A DNA stretch of 64,000 nucleotides from Colivivens sp963640465 (lineage in GTDB: Bacteria; Bacteroidota; Bacteroidia; Bacteroidales; Bacteroidaceae), in NCBI GenBank assembly GCA_963640465.1, contig CAVHYP010000001.1:1-64000 (forward strand), read 5' to 3'. The notes under the pieces were generated by a model. That model had not been told where the DNA came from, made no database searches, and worked only from the letters and a program-made list of their open reading frames with translations. Below are positions 33,891-42,064 of this stretch, one piece after another; the stretch's first letter is position 1, and each line of letters begins with the position of its first letter. Both the position numbers and the translations under genes were made by a program.

Positions 33891-34544
33891 TCATTGTGAT
33901 TCGTTTTTCGTAGATTTATTGTACTCGCAAAATTGTCTTATGCCACAATTGTTGCATGATGGCTTCGACGCTTTGCATACATATCTGCCGTGGAGCAACA
34001 GCCAGTGGTGTGCCAATGGAATGAGTTCGGGAGGAAACATCTTTGTCAGTTCCTTTTCCACACTGAACGGGGTGGTGCACCGTTTTGACACTAGCCCAAT
34101 CCGATGACTCACTCTGAATACATGGGTGTCGACAGCCATGGTGCTTTCGCCATAGGCAATGCTTAGGATGACGTTAGCTGTCTTCCTACCTACACCGGGC
34201 AGTTTCAGTAGGTCGTCCATGTTTGATGGTACTTGTCCGTTGAAGTCTGTCATCAGCATTTTTGCCATACCCACTAGGTGCTTTGCCTTGCTGTGGGGAT
34301 AACTGATGCTGCAGATGTATGCCTCCACTTCCGCTTCGTCCGCTTCAGCCATGTTGTCCGGAGTGGGGTAGGCTGCGAACAGCGATGGTGTCACCATGTT
34401 CACTCTTTTGTCTGTGCATTGCGCGCTCAGCATCACTGCTACCAATAATTGGTATGTCGAGTCGAAATGTAGTTCCGACTGTGCGTTCGGCATTTCTCTC
34501 TGAAAGTAGTCAATTACAGCACTTAATCTGTCTTGTTTCTTCAT
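33891..34544 (-). CDS. nth: Endonuclease III
   Basis: A 217-residue bifunctional DNA glycosylase and AP lyase that removes oxidised pyrimidines. The helix-hairpin-helix LPGVGRKTA contains the catalytic lysine, the following VDTHVFRV supplies the catalytic aspartate, and the C-terminal cluster C-x6-C-x2-C-x5-C (CKASKPSCNNCGIRQFC) binds the [4Fe-4S] cluster. Full length. Transcribed divergently from rpoD across a 101-base gap. Confidence 0.95.
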   Translation of the reverse strand: MKKQDRLSAVIDYFQREMPNAQSELHFDSTYQLLVAVMLSAQCTDKRVNMVTPSLFAAYPTPDNMAEADEAEVEAYICSISYPHSKAKHLVGMAKMLMTDFNGQVPSNMDDLLKLPGVGRKTANVILSIAYGESTMAVDTHVFRVSHRIGLVSKRCTTPFSVEKELTKMFPPELIPLAHHWLLLHGRYVCKASKPSCNNCGIRQFCEYNKSTKNESQ

Positions 34545-34614
34545 CTTACGTCTGATTTTTTACAAAGTAAAGCAATTTTCCCGAGATAGTCATCCATCGA
34601 AAGGAAATTTGTTG

Positions 34615-34622
34615 TAAATTTG
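34615..34622 (+). promoter_or_regulatory. -7 element of rpoD
   Basis: TAAATTTG lies 23 bases before the start codon at 34646 in the divergent gap with nth. No -33 TTTG at the expected distance. Confidence 0.6.
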
Positions 34623-34645
34623 CACGCTAATTCGCAGTTATAGGA

Positions 34646-35509
34646 ATGAGACAATTAAAAATTACCAAGAGTATCACCAATCGTGAGAGTGCTTCACTTG
34701 ACAAGTACCTTCAGGAAATTGGTCGTGAGGAATTAATCACAGTAGAGGACGAAGTAGAACTTGCCGCCAGGATAAAGAAGGGCGACCGCAAGGCTTTGGA
34801 GAAGCTGACCAAGGCAAACTTGCGTTTTGTTGTGTCTGTAGCAAAGCAGTATCAGAATCAGGGATTGAGTTTGCCGGATTTGATTAACGAGGGCAACCTT
34901 GGCTTGATTAAGGCTGCCGAGAAATTCGATGAGACACGTGGTTTCAAGTTTATCTCTTATGCTGTATGGTGGATTCGCCAGAGTATTCTTCAGGCATTGG
35001 CAGAACAGGCTCGAATCGTGCGCTTGCCGCTTAATCAGGTTGGTTCTCTTAACAAGATAACCAAGGCATTGGCTAAGTTCGAACAGGAGAACGAACGCCG
35101 TCCGTCTTCTGAGGAGTTGGCATCTCTTGTCGGCTTGCCTGAGGACAAGATAGGTGACACCATGAAGGTGCAGGGTCGTCACGTGAGTGTTGATGCTCCG
35201 TTCGTAGAAGGTGAGGACAACAGCCTGTTGGACGTATTGGTAAATGACGACAGCCCTATGGCAGACAAGTCGCTCATCAACGAGTCGTTGTCAAAGGAAA
35301 TCGACCGTGCCCTCGATACACTGGGTGCCAGAGAGAAAAAAATCATACAAATGTTCTTCGGCATCGGAGGCCAGGAACAGACCTTGGAAGAAATTGGTCA
35401 GGAACTGGGACTCACTAGGGAGAGAGTTCGTCAGATTAAGGAAAAGGCAATACGCCGTTTGCGTCAGAACTCGAGAAGCCGTTTGCTGAAATCTTATTTG
35501 GGAGCATAA
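34646..35509 (+). CDS. rpoD: Primary RNA polymerase sigma factor (sigma-70, Bacteroidota type)
   Basis: A 287-residue sigma-70 that directs RNA polymerase to the TAnnTTTG promoters seen throughout the window. Region 1.2 (SLDKYLQEIGREELIT), region 2 (DLINEGNLGLIKAAEKFD and FKFISYAVWWIRQSI), region 3 and region 4 with the helix-turn-helix (TLEEIGQELGLTRERVRQIKEKAIRRLR) are all present. Region 1.1 is absent, which is why it is far shorter than the E. coli protein and typical of this phylum. Two secreted-protein genes follow in the same direction, the first after 8 bases. Confidence 0.95.
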   Translation: MRQLKITKSITNRESASLDKYLQEIGREELITVEDEVELAARIKKGDRKALEKLTKANLRFVVSVAKQYQNQGLSLPDLINEGNLGLIKAAEKFDETRGFKFISYAVWWIRQSILQALAEQARIVRLPLNQVGSLNKITKALAKFEQENERRPSSEELASLVGLPEDKIGDTMKVQGRHVSVDAPFVEGEDNSLLDVLVNDDSPMADKSLINESLSKEIDRALDTLGAREKKIIQMFFGIGGQEQTLEEIGQELGLTRERVRQIKEKAIRRLRQNSRSRLLKSYLGA

Positions 35510-35517
35510 AGTCCATT

Positions 35518-36090
35518 ATGAAAAGTTCAGTTAGACTCATAGCGTCTGTCATTGCACTCTTGCTTTCTTCATCCTTGGCATTTGCACAGGTCAATGGAGA
35601 AGGCATGGGTAACCGACCGGAAGGTAGCATTGATAACCGACTTGATGGCGGCAAGGATATGCAGCCGGGCAAGAAACCGAGCAAGAAACCAAAGAGCGAG
35701 ATGACAGAGCAGGAGATAAGTGATGCAATCGTATCACACTTGTACACCGCACCGGTCTACATGTTTTGTGTCTCAGCGGAATTCGGTGATTCCACGGTTT
35801 ACGTTACGAGTGTGCAGGAGATTGATAGTGTGCAACTGACCAAGAGGTACGATTTCCTGCGCTATCGTTCTTATTACAGCCGTCAGTTCACCGACTTCCT
35901 CTCCACAGCCTATGCCACCAAGAACCAGACTACAAGTGTGTTCTTCGACAAGAAACGCAGCCGGCTCATCAAGCGGTTCAATAAGATTTTGAAAAAATAT
36001 GAGGACTCCAAGAATGTTCATGTGGTGTTTGTGACTGAAGATAGGTTTCAGCTGAAATCTTCCGAAGATTTGTCGAATGTTGTCATTTAG
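35518..36090 (+). CDS. Secreted protein of unknown function
   Basis: A 190-residue exported protein with a signal peptide ending AFA near residue 23, then a Gly/Lys-rich linker (about 26-60), then a mixed alpha/beta region ending in a basic helix (SRLIKRFNKILKKYED) and a final strand (VHVVFVTEDRF). I do not recognise the family. It lies 8 bases after rpoD and 13 bases before the C11 peptidase gene, so all three may share transcripts. Confidence 0.75.
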   Translation: MKSSVRLIASVIALLLSSSLAFAQVNGEGMGNRPEGSIDNRLDGGKDMQPGKKPSKKPKSEMTEQEISDAIVSHLYTAPVYMFCVSAEFGDSTVYVTSVQEIDSVQLTKRYDFLRYRSYYSRQFTDFLSTAYATKNQTTSVFFDKKRSRLIKRFNKILKKYEDSKNVHVVFVTEDRFQLKSSEDLSNVVI

Positions 36091-36103
36091 TCAAGCCAGA
36101 ACT

Positions 36104-37426
36104 ATGGGAAAGTTTTGCTGCTTGTTGGTGCTTGCCGTTTGTGTGCTGGCGAGTTCCTGCAGTAAAGATGATGAAGATAAAAAGCAAACCGTTGCCACGC
36201 GTTCTGTCCTTGTATATATATCAGGAGAGAATTCCTTGAATTCATATGTTTCTTCCGACGTGAATGAGATGCTCAGGGCAAAATCGGTGTTGGGAGACGA
36301 CGACAATCTGATTTTGTATGTTGATGACACTGACTATCCGCGGTTTTACGAAATCAAGAACACTACATCAGCAACATCCTTCGCACGTCTTACACCGGTG
36401 AAGACTTATTCTGAGGAGATGGATTCGGCTACACCTGAGGTTTTCCGGAAAATACTTGATTATTTTTTCAGCCACTACAAGGCTGAGAGTTATGGACTTG
36501 TCATGTGGTCACATGGCTCTGGTTGGGTGAATGATCCGAGCAATCAGACTGATGAAACACTGAGTGATAATTCGCGAACTGATGCTGCACTGACTGATGC
36601 TTCTGCATCATCAACTGCATCAGCCTCTTTATCGCTCTCTTCATTTGCAGTCGTAAGGAAGACTATTGGTGTTGACAATGGTCACAATACCACCTCCGAT
36701 ACGGGCACACGTATGGAGGTGGTCGACATGGCTTCTGTGTTGGAAACTTACCCCAAGTTTGAATTCATCATGTTTGATGCCTGCTTCATGCAGGGAATGG
36801 AGGTGGCATACGAACTGCGCAATTCTGCCAATTACATAATAGGTTCGCCTGCGGAAACTCCGGGTGAAGGTGCGCCCTATCAGAATGAGCTTGCGCCGAT
36901 GTTTGCCAATCCGTTCAATCCGCAGCCCTTGGTCTACAACTATTTTTCCTATTATGGCGAGTATACCAGTTACGGAGTGGTGATATCTGCAATCAAGACT
37001 GACGAGTTCAGTGAGTTTTTGCCTGTTATGCAGGATTTGTTGGCAAGTTATGATTTTCTGAACGACTCATTATATTCTTATTCCGATTGTCTCGACTATT
37101 TCCTTTATTCCTGGAACTTCAGTCGTACATCGGACGTGATGCCATATCCCGACTATTACGACATACAGGGAATAATGCTCAAAGTGCTTTCTTCAGAAGA
37201 TTATGCCAAGTGGAAGACTGCATTTGACAAACTTGTGCCTTATAAGTATGCATCTGCCGGCTGGTACAGTTCTTACAGACGTGGCTCGATGGTTGTCAAC
37301 CAAAACCAGTGTGGAGGCGTAAACATGTATCTGCCTCTTTCGAAGTATTCCTCAAACAAGTTTTTCAGCTATTATGGAAGAACAGCATGGGGAAAGGCAA
37401 TGTGGTGCAGCACTGATTCCATTTGA
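36104..37426 (+). CDS. Clostripain-like C11 cysteine peptidase lipoprotein
   Basis: A 440-residue predicted lipoprotein; from the start MGKFCC the lipobox ASSC gives cysteine 19. The caspase-like C11 core shows the catalytic histidine H137 in MWSHGSGW and the catalytic cysteine C227 in FDACFMQGMEVA. Between them lies a Ser/Ala/Thr-rich stretch (about 150-185), the position at which family members are often cut during activation. These enzymes cleave after basic residues. A start at 36077 would overlap the preceding gene by 14 bases and lengthen the signal peptide. The stop codon lies inside the first unit of a repeat that continues downstream. Confidence 0.85.
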   Translation: MGKFCCLLVLAVCVLASSCSKDDEDKKQTVATRSVLVYISGENSLNSYVSSDVNEMLRAKSVLGDDDNLILYVDDTDYPRFYEIKNTTSATSFARLTPVKTYSEEMDSATPEVFRKILDYFFSHYKAESYGLVMWSHGSGWVNDPSNQTDETLSDNSRTDAALTDASASSTASASLSLSSFAVVRKTIGVDNGHNTTSDTGTRMEVVDMASVLETYPKFEFIMFDACFMQGMEVAYELRNSANYIIGSPAETPGEGAPYQNELAPMFANPFNPQPLVYNYFSYYGEYTSYGVVISAIKTDEFSEFLPVMQDLLASYDFLNDSLYSYSDCLDYFLYSWNFSRTSDVMPYPDYYDIQGIMLKVLSSEDYAKWKTAFDKLVPYKYASAGWYSSYRRGSMVVNQNQCGGVNMYLPLSKYSSNKFFSYYGRTAWGKAMWCSTDSI

Positions 37427-37544
37427 AGCGTCAATAATTTCATCAGAATCATCGCTAATTCCATTTGAGGCATCAATGACAACATTTGAAGCGTCAAACA
37501 TCCATCTGACTCATCATCTACTCATGGATAGTGTTTGACGCTTC
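37421..37544 (+). repeat. Direct and inverted repeats at the C11 gene end
   Basis: ATTTGARGCRTCAA occurs at 37421-37434 (spanning the stop codon), 37463-37476 and 37484-37497; an inverted copy TTTGACGCTTC lies at 37534-37544. The last direct copy and the inverted copy form the terminator hairpin. Confidence 0.85.
37488..37544 (+). terminator. Terminator between C11 and PL10 genes
   Basis: GAAGCGTCAAACA..CCAT pairs with ATGG..TGTTTGACGCTTC in a long stem, followed by TTTTTCCC on the plus strand. It can serve both convergent genes, since the PL10 stop codon is 26 bases away on the other strand. Confidence 0.75.
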
Positions 37545-37569
37545 ACACGTTTTTCCCTATCAGATGACT

Positions 37570-38688
37570 CTATTCGTCATACAGCAAGTACTTGTTCAGG
37601 GTCTTTGCTGCCCAGTCGTCGTACATGTCCACCAGTTGCTTGGGCTGTGTGCCAAACCAACTGTATCCGTTCCGTCTTTCGTAGTCGATGTCTTCCACTC
37701 TCTTCTGCGGTATGCCGTTCCTTCCGCAGAACAGTGGCTCACCATTGATCAGGTCGTAGAACCGTGCCCACATTGCCGGAGCACCTTTCTTGTCGACTAT
37801 TCTGTAGTCGGGCTTGCCTTCTTCGTCGGTGAAGCGCTCGATGGCTTTGTTCTCTATCTTGTGGTTTTCATACCAGCGGATGGCTCCGTCGATGGCAAGT
37901 ATGATTCTGTCCGATGGATTTTCGATGGAAAGCAACAGGTTGACAATGGCAACCGACTCGCCTGCTCCGCAGAACGATGGCAGTTCGTAGGCGCGTGCCT
38001 GTGCTGGCTTGAGGGTTTTCTCGTCGTGCTGCTGACACCACACTGTGGGCTGTCCGTCGACCACAATCTGACAATTCAGTATGCATTCCACGCCCTTGTC
38101 GTATGCTTCCTTGCATCGTTTCCGCTGTTCTTCCTTCAGCCACAGCATGTCGTAGGGCTCGTCGTTGCGTGAAACGGAAAGCAGGAACTGCATGACATTG
38201 ACCATTGCATTGTCGTTGAACGTGATGTGGTCGGAGTAGGAGCCTTCTCCTCTTGAAGGATAGAACTGTGGCCAGCCTCCGTTGTTGTACTGCATTCCAA
38301 GCAGATAGTCGAGTCCGTTGAGGAATGCCACGCGGTATTCTATGATGTTCGTGTAGTAGTACATCTTGGCAAGGAATTCCATCTCCTTGTATGTGGCACC
38401 ATTGTCGATGGTGGATCCGATGCCGGTCTTCATGCACTGTGCCATATATACGGTATCTGGACCGAGGCCCCAGTCCTGGTTCTTTGCCCATCCGCCGCTT
38501 GGCATCTGGTATTTCACTATACTATCTGCGACAGCCCTTGCCTGTTGGCTCACATACCATTCGTATTTTGTCTGTCGGTATGCCTCGCGCCACGACATCG
38601 GGACAAAGGCAGTTGTGTCTACCGGGATCTGTGCAGTTATGACAATGCTTGTAAGCAGCGCAAAGACTGTCGTAATAGTTCTGTTCAT
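37570..38688 (-). CDS. Pectate lyase, PL10 family
   Basis: A 372-residue secreted polysaccharide lyase that cuts homogalacturonan by beta-elimination. From the start MNRTITTVFALL a signal peptide runs to about residue 20 (VITA). The PL10 (alpha/alpha)-barrel motifs are visible: SGGWAKNQDW, NNGGWPQFYP, a central CGAGES and C-terminal ARFYDL and NGYSW. The open frame extends upstream to 38772 but lacks a signal peptide there. It follows uxaB in the same direction after a 134-base AT-rich gap, which links pectin cleavage to galacturonate catabolism. Confidence 0.9.
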   Translation of the reverse strand: MNRTITTVFALLTSIVITAQIPVDTTAFVPMSWREAYRQTKYEWYVSQQARAVADSIVKYQMPSGGWAKNQDWGLGPDTVYMAQCMKTGIGSTIDNGATYKEMEFLAKMYYYTNIIEYRVAFLNGLDYLLGMQYNNGGWPQFYPSRGEGSYSDHITFNDNAMVNVMQFLLSVSRNDEPYDMLWLKEEQRKRCKEAYDKGVECILNCQIVVDGQPTVWCQQHDEKTLKPAQARAYELPSFCGAGESVAIVNLLLSIENPSDRIILAIDGAIRWYENHKIENKAIERFTDEEGKPDYRIVDKKGAPAMWARFYDLINGEPLFCGRNGIPQKRVEDIDYERRNGYSWFGTQPKQLVDMYDDWAAKTLNKYLLYDE

Positions 38689-38822
38689 CTGTTCAGTCTG
38701 CTCTGAATGTATCTTGTATAATATACCTTTATAATATATCTGCCGAATACACCTTATGCATGATATATTCAATACAAAATATATCTTGTTCTATGTTCTA
38801 TATATCTTTTGCTGTCTTCTCC

Positions 38823-40292
38823 TTACAGTATGGCCTTCACAGCCTCCAGCATTCCTAACTTCTGGATTTTGTCGAGGTCTGCCTTCACGAGTTCGGTAAG
38901 TCCCGGAATCTTGTTGAGGTCCTCGTGCCATATCATGTCGGCTGCAAGCACTCCTTCTGCCACTTTCTGTGTGTCGTCTGTTGCCCACAAGTCTTTGAGC
39001 AGTTGCATGATTTCAGCATTGTCGTTTGGTGTGATGTCGGCTCCGTCGCTTCTCTTGCCTCCTTTGTAGTAGGTGATGATGGCAGCCAGTCCGAACACCA
39101 GTCCCTGTGGCAGTTCGCCTTTTCTCTCCAGGTAGGTCTTGAGTCCCGGCAGGTCGCGTGTCTCGTATTTGGGGAAGGAATTGAGCATGATGCTTGTCAC
39201 CTGGTGGTCAACGTACGGGTTGTTGAAGCGCTCCAGTACGTCGCTGGCAAACTTCTGCAGTTCGTCCATCGGCAGGTTGAGTGTCTGCATCAGCTCGTCG
39301 AACTGTACTTTGTGGATGTATTTGCCTACAACCGGGTCGTTGCATGCATCGCGTACAATGTTGATGCCGCTGAGGTAAGCCACTGGGCTGAGCACTGTGT
39401 GCGGACCGTTGAGCAGTGTCACTTTCCGCTCGTGGTAGGGCTTCTCTGATTCGGCAATCAGCACGTTCAGTCCTGCTTTCTCTGCTGGGAACTCTGCCTT
39501 GAGATCTTCAATCGACATGTTCTCGGGTTTTTCAATCACCCAGAGGTGGAATGCCTCGCCCTGCACCACGAGGTTGTCTTCATAGCAGATCTTTTCCTGG
39601 ATCTGCTTGATTTCCTTGCGTGGGAATCCTGGCACGATGCGGTCCACCAGTGTGGCACACACGTAGCAATAGTCGGTGAACCAGGTCTTGAATCCTTCGT
39701 AGTCGTTGCCGAAGTCTTCCTTCCACAGTTCAATGTATTTGTAGATGCAGTCCTTCAGATGGTGTCCGTTTAGGAATATCAGTTCGCATGGCATCAGGAT
39801 GAGACCCTTGTCAGCAGCGCCTCCGAAGGTCTTGTATCTGCGGAAGAGCAACTGTGTGAGTTTGCCCGGGTATGAACTTGCCGGAGCATCGGTGAACTTG
39901 CATGAGGGGTCGAACGCAATGCCTGCCTCAGTGGTGTTGGAGATGACGAAGCGGATGGATGGTTCGTCTGCCAGCGCCATGAATGCTTGGTTCTGTGTAT
40001 AGGGATTGAGTGCACGGCTTATGACATCAATGCGTGTCAGCGAGTTGACCACTTCACCGTTCAGTCGTCCCTGCAGGTTCACGTGATATAGGCAGTCTTG
40101 TCCGTTGAGCCAGTCCACCATGCCTTTCTCGATGGGTTGTACCACCACCACGCTTGAGTTGAAGTCTGTCTTCTGGTTCATGTTGTAGACAATCCAGTCC
40201 ACAAAACAGCGGAGGAAGTTGCCCTCGCCAAACTGGATGATTCTCTCGGGTGCCTGACTTTTTGGTGCAGTCAGTCTATTCAATGCTTTCAT
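38823..40292 (-). CDS. uxaB: Tagaturonate reductase (altronate oxidoreductase)
   Basis: A 489-residue cytoplasmic enzyme of the mannitol dehydrogenase family that reduces D-tagaturonate to D-altronate with NADH in the galacturonate isomerase pathway. The N-terminal Rossmann-like segment (RIIQFGEGNFLRCFVDW) and the KKxxL-like core of the C-terminal domain (ERKVTLLNGPHTVLSPVAYLSG) are visible. Full length. It is upstream of the PL10 gene and divergent from trmN6. The partner uxaA is about 4.3 kb away in another transcription unit. Confidence 0.92.
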   Translation of the reverse strand: MKALNRLTAPKSQAPERIIQFGEGNFLRCFVDWIVYNMNQKTDFNSSVVVVQPIEKGMVDWLNGQDCLYHVNLQGRLNGEVVNSLTRIDVISRALNPYTQNQAFMALADEPSIRFVISNTTEAGIAFDPSCKFTDAPASSYPGKLTQLLFRRYKTFGGAADKGLILMPCELIFLNGHHLKDCIYKYIELWKEDFGNDYEGFKTWFTDYCYVCATLVDRIVPGFPRKEIKQIQEKICYEDNLVVQGEAFHLWVIEKPENMSIEDLKAEFPAEKAGLNVLIAESEKPYHERKVTLLNGPHTVLSPVAYLSGINIVRDACNDPVVGKYIHKVQFDELMQTLNLPMDELQKFASDVLERFNNPYVDHQVTSIMLNSFPKYETRDLPGLKTYLERKGELPQGLVFGLAAIITYYKGGKRSDGADITPNDNAEIMQLLKDLWATDDTQKVAEGVLAADMIWHEDLNKIPGLTELVKADLDKIQKLGMLEAVKAIL

Positions 40293-40328
40293 AACTTTCC
40301 TGTTTTATTGTTGTCGAGTTTTAGTCCA

Positions 40329-40336
40329 CAAAATTA
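40329..40336 (-). promoter_or_regulatory. -7 element of uxaB
   Basis: TAATTTTG on the minus strand, 36 bases before the uxaB start codon, in the divergent gap with trmN6. Confidence 0.55.
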
Positions 40337-40398
40337 CAAATAAATTCTCGTACCGAAAAATAACTGTTCCGGCAGTCTCGATTATTTATGATAATTTG

Positions 40399-40406
40399 TA
40401 ACTTTG
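40399..40406 (+). promoter_or_regulatory. -7 element of trmN6
   Basis: TAACTTTG lies only 8 bases before the ATG at 40415, which implies a leaderless or nearly leaderless mRNA and argues against the earlier in-frame ATG at 40388. Confidence 0.6.
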
Positions 40407-40414
40407 CCGTCGAT

Positions 40415-41140
40415 ATGGGAACAGATTCATTTAGATTCAAACAGTTTGAAGTGCGCCACGACATGTGTGGCATGAAGGTGGGCACCGATGGTGTGCTGCT
40501 CGGATCATGGGCAGTTCCTCCTCCGTCTGCCAACATTTTGCGGATACTTGATGTCGGTACTGGAAGCGGCTTGATAGCCCTGATGCTTGCACAGCGGTTT
40601 GAGCCGGCAACTGTGACAGCCATCGATATCGATCAGGCGGCAGTAGCGCAGGCGCGGGGCAATGTGGCAGCATCGCCTTTCAGTTCAAGGATAGAGGTTT
40701 TGCAATGCGACTTCCGGAGTTTTTCATGCCCGGCACAGCAACAGGGCTACGACCTTGTGGTCAGCAATCCGCCGTTCTATGTGGAGGACACGTTCTGTCC
40801 CGACTCCCGGAAGAACACCGCCAAGCATGCCTCGTCGTTGCCTTTCCGCCAACTCATCAGTGGGGCAGCCCGTGTGATGGGGAAGGGCGGTATGCTCTCC
40901 GTCATCGTTCCCTATTCCGTTGCAAACGACTTCATTGGATTGGCAGCCCTCAGTGAACTCTATCTGCAGCGTCGGTGCGATGTGAGAAGCAGCACACGCA
41001 AACCGTTCAAGCGCTCGCTGTTGTCGTTCAGTACCATTGTTGGTGCCGCCGAGCAGACTTTACTCACCCTGCGCGATGCCAACAACCAGTACACCGAAGC
41101 CTATCGCAGTCTGACAGGTGAATTCTATCTAAGCATGTAA
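40415..41140 (+). CDS. trmN6: tRNA1(Val) adenine-37 N6-methyltransferase
   Basis: A 241-residue class I methyltransferase of the YfiC type, which modifies adenine 37 in tRNA-Val. The opening FRFKQFEVRHDMCGMKVGTDGVLLGSW is characteristic, followed by the S-adenosylmethionine motif DVGTGSGLIALMLAQR and the N6-methylase motif SNPPFY. Full length. It is a housekeeping gene set between uxaB and the 41-bp repeat region. Confidence 0.9.
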   Translation: MGTDSFRFKQFEVRHDMCGMKVGTDGVLLGSWAVPPPSANILRILDVGTGSGLIALMLAQRFEPATVTAIDIDQAAVAQARGNVAASPFSSRIEVLQCDFRSFSCPAQQQGYDLVVSNPPFYVEDTFCPDSRKNTAKHASSLPFRQLISGAARVMGKGGMLSVIVPYSVANDFIGLAALSELYLQRRCDVRSSTRKPFKRSLLSFSTIVGAAEQTLLTLRDANNQYTEAYRSLTGEFYLSM

Positions 41141-41227
41141 TAAGAGACAGAGGGGTAGGATCTTGCATAAATGTTTTGTTTTTAATGTTTTAGTTAGCCG
41201 GATTGGTGGACTGAATTGAGTGCTGAA

Positions 41228-41283
41228 TAGGAGCCAGCTCTCTCCGAGAGCGCAGGCGATGACGTTCGAGCGCCAGCTCGCAA
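41228..41283 (+). repeat. Two-hairpin module, copy 1
   Basis: Begins TAGGA and contains the stems GCTCTC/GAGAGC around TCC and CGAGC/GCTCG, separated by GCAGGCGATGACGTT. A homologous copy lies at 41801-41854, and a possible third pair lies inverted at 41891-41926. Confidence 0.7.
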
Positions 41284-41287
41284 TGTT

Positions 41288-41383
41288 TGCAACGCGTTTG
41301 TGTACAAGCCCATTTATTACACAGGAAACGACTACTATCCCAACGTTTACAGGATAAAAGGTTTCAAACTCGATGTGGAATGA
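41288..41383 (+). pseudogene. Possible C-terminal gene remnant
   Basis: An open frame without a start codon ends in a stop at 41381-41383 and would encode about 30 residues ending YPNVYRIKGFKLDVE. The aromatic-rich, regular composition looks like a protein C-terminus rather than random sequence. The parent family is not recognised, and it sits between repeat elements, as expected of a decayed gene. Confidence 0.3.
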
Positions 41384-41520
41384 AAAGCCTACGCTTCGTT
41401 TGTCCGAAAGACTGATCCGACAAAAACGAGGAAGTACGCTCCGTCTGAATCCAGTCAGTTGCTGTGGACGATATGCAATCGGCATGGCTGTAAATTCCGT
41501 CAAAATAAATGGATGAAGGT

Positions 41521-41800
41521 ATTGCGTGCACGCAACAGCTTGCCGGAAATTCCGGAAATGGTCTTGCACGCAAACAATGGCATTTCCGACTTCTGGTGAA
41601 GGCATTGCATGCAAACAATGGCATTTCCGACTTCTGGTGAAGGCATTGCATGCAAACAATGGCATTTCCGAGTTTCGGGGAAGGCATTGCGTGTAAACAA
41701 AGGCATTTCCGACTTCCGGGAGAAGGCTTTGCATGCAAACAATACCTACTTTTCAATGCGAATGAAGGTTTTGCGTCCACGCAATGGCATATTTCAGAAC
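41521..41800 (+). repeat. 41-bp tandem repeat array, copy B
   Basis: Seven units start near 41521, 41564, 41605, 41646, 41687, 41729 and 41771; the middle ones are 41-42 bp and nearly identical, while the outer ones are diverged. Each carries TTGCATGCAAACAATGGCAT followed by TTCCGACTTCYGGTGAAGGC. The unit and its orientation match the array at 1-196. Confidence 0.92.
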
Positions 41801-41854
41801 TAGGAATCAGCTTTTTTCTGAAAGCGTAGGCGATGACACTTGAGCTTCGCTTGC
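41801..41854 (+). repeat. Two-hairpin module, copy 2
   Basis: Aligns with 41228-41283 from TAGGA onward. The first stem reads GCTTT/AAAGC where copy 1 has GCTCTC/GAGAGC, so paired positions have changed together. The middle segment (GTAGGCGATGAC) is nearly unchanged. Confidence 0.65.
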
Positions 41855-41890
41855 CATACACCTTATATATAATGTATGTTATACAGCACA

Positions 41891-41926
41891 CGAGCCCACG
41901 CTCGCTTTAACGCCCTCGGAGAGGGC
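41891..41926. repeat. Hairpin pair
   Basis: CGAGC/GCTCG (41891-41904) and GCCCTC/GAGGGC (41912-41926) lie side by side. Read on the minus strand the second stem has the TCC loop and the order resembles the two-hairpin modules, so it may be an inverted third copy. Confidence 0.55.
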
Positions 41927-42064
41927 TGGTTCCCAGTGCCGCCCACTTCCTTGCCCCTCCATCCGGTTGGTAAGTCCTTTCCTTCAGGAGTGTCTTTAGG
42001 AGAGACTTCAGTCTATTGGATGAAGCTTTTATGTGGAGAGGCTGTCCGTAGAGTAATCTCTTTC

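Larger units (their letters stand above)
41141..42064. other. Repeat-rich region without intact gene
   Basis: About 920 bases. It contains, in order, a two-hairpin module (41228-41283), a short gene remnant (41288-41383), the second 41-bp array (41521-41800), a second two-hairpin module (41801-41854) and a pair of hairpins in reverse orientation (41891-41926). Long open frames on the minus strand simply read through the repeats and are not genes, because the 41-base period shifts frame at each unit. Confidence 0.75.

Noticed and set aside
34545..34645. Promoter for nth on the minus strand
   Set aside because: A TTACTTTG word is present near the nth start, but it does not match TAnnTTTG and has no -33 partner.
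41129..41891. Overlapping minus-strand frames of 201, 175 and 80 codons with repeated HCLHAMPSPEVGN-like peptides
   Set aside because: They read through the 41-bp repeats in different frames, because the period is not a multiple of three, and they have no start context or family. They are by-products of the repeats.
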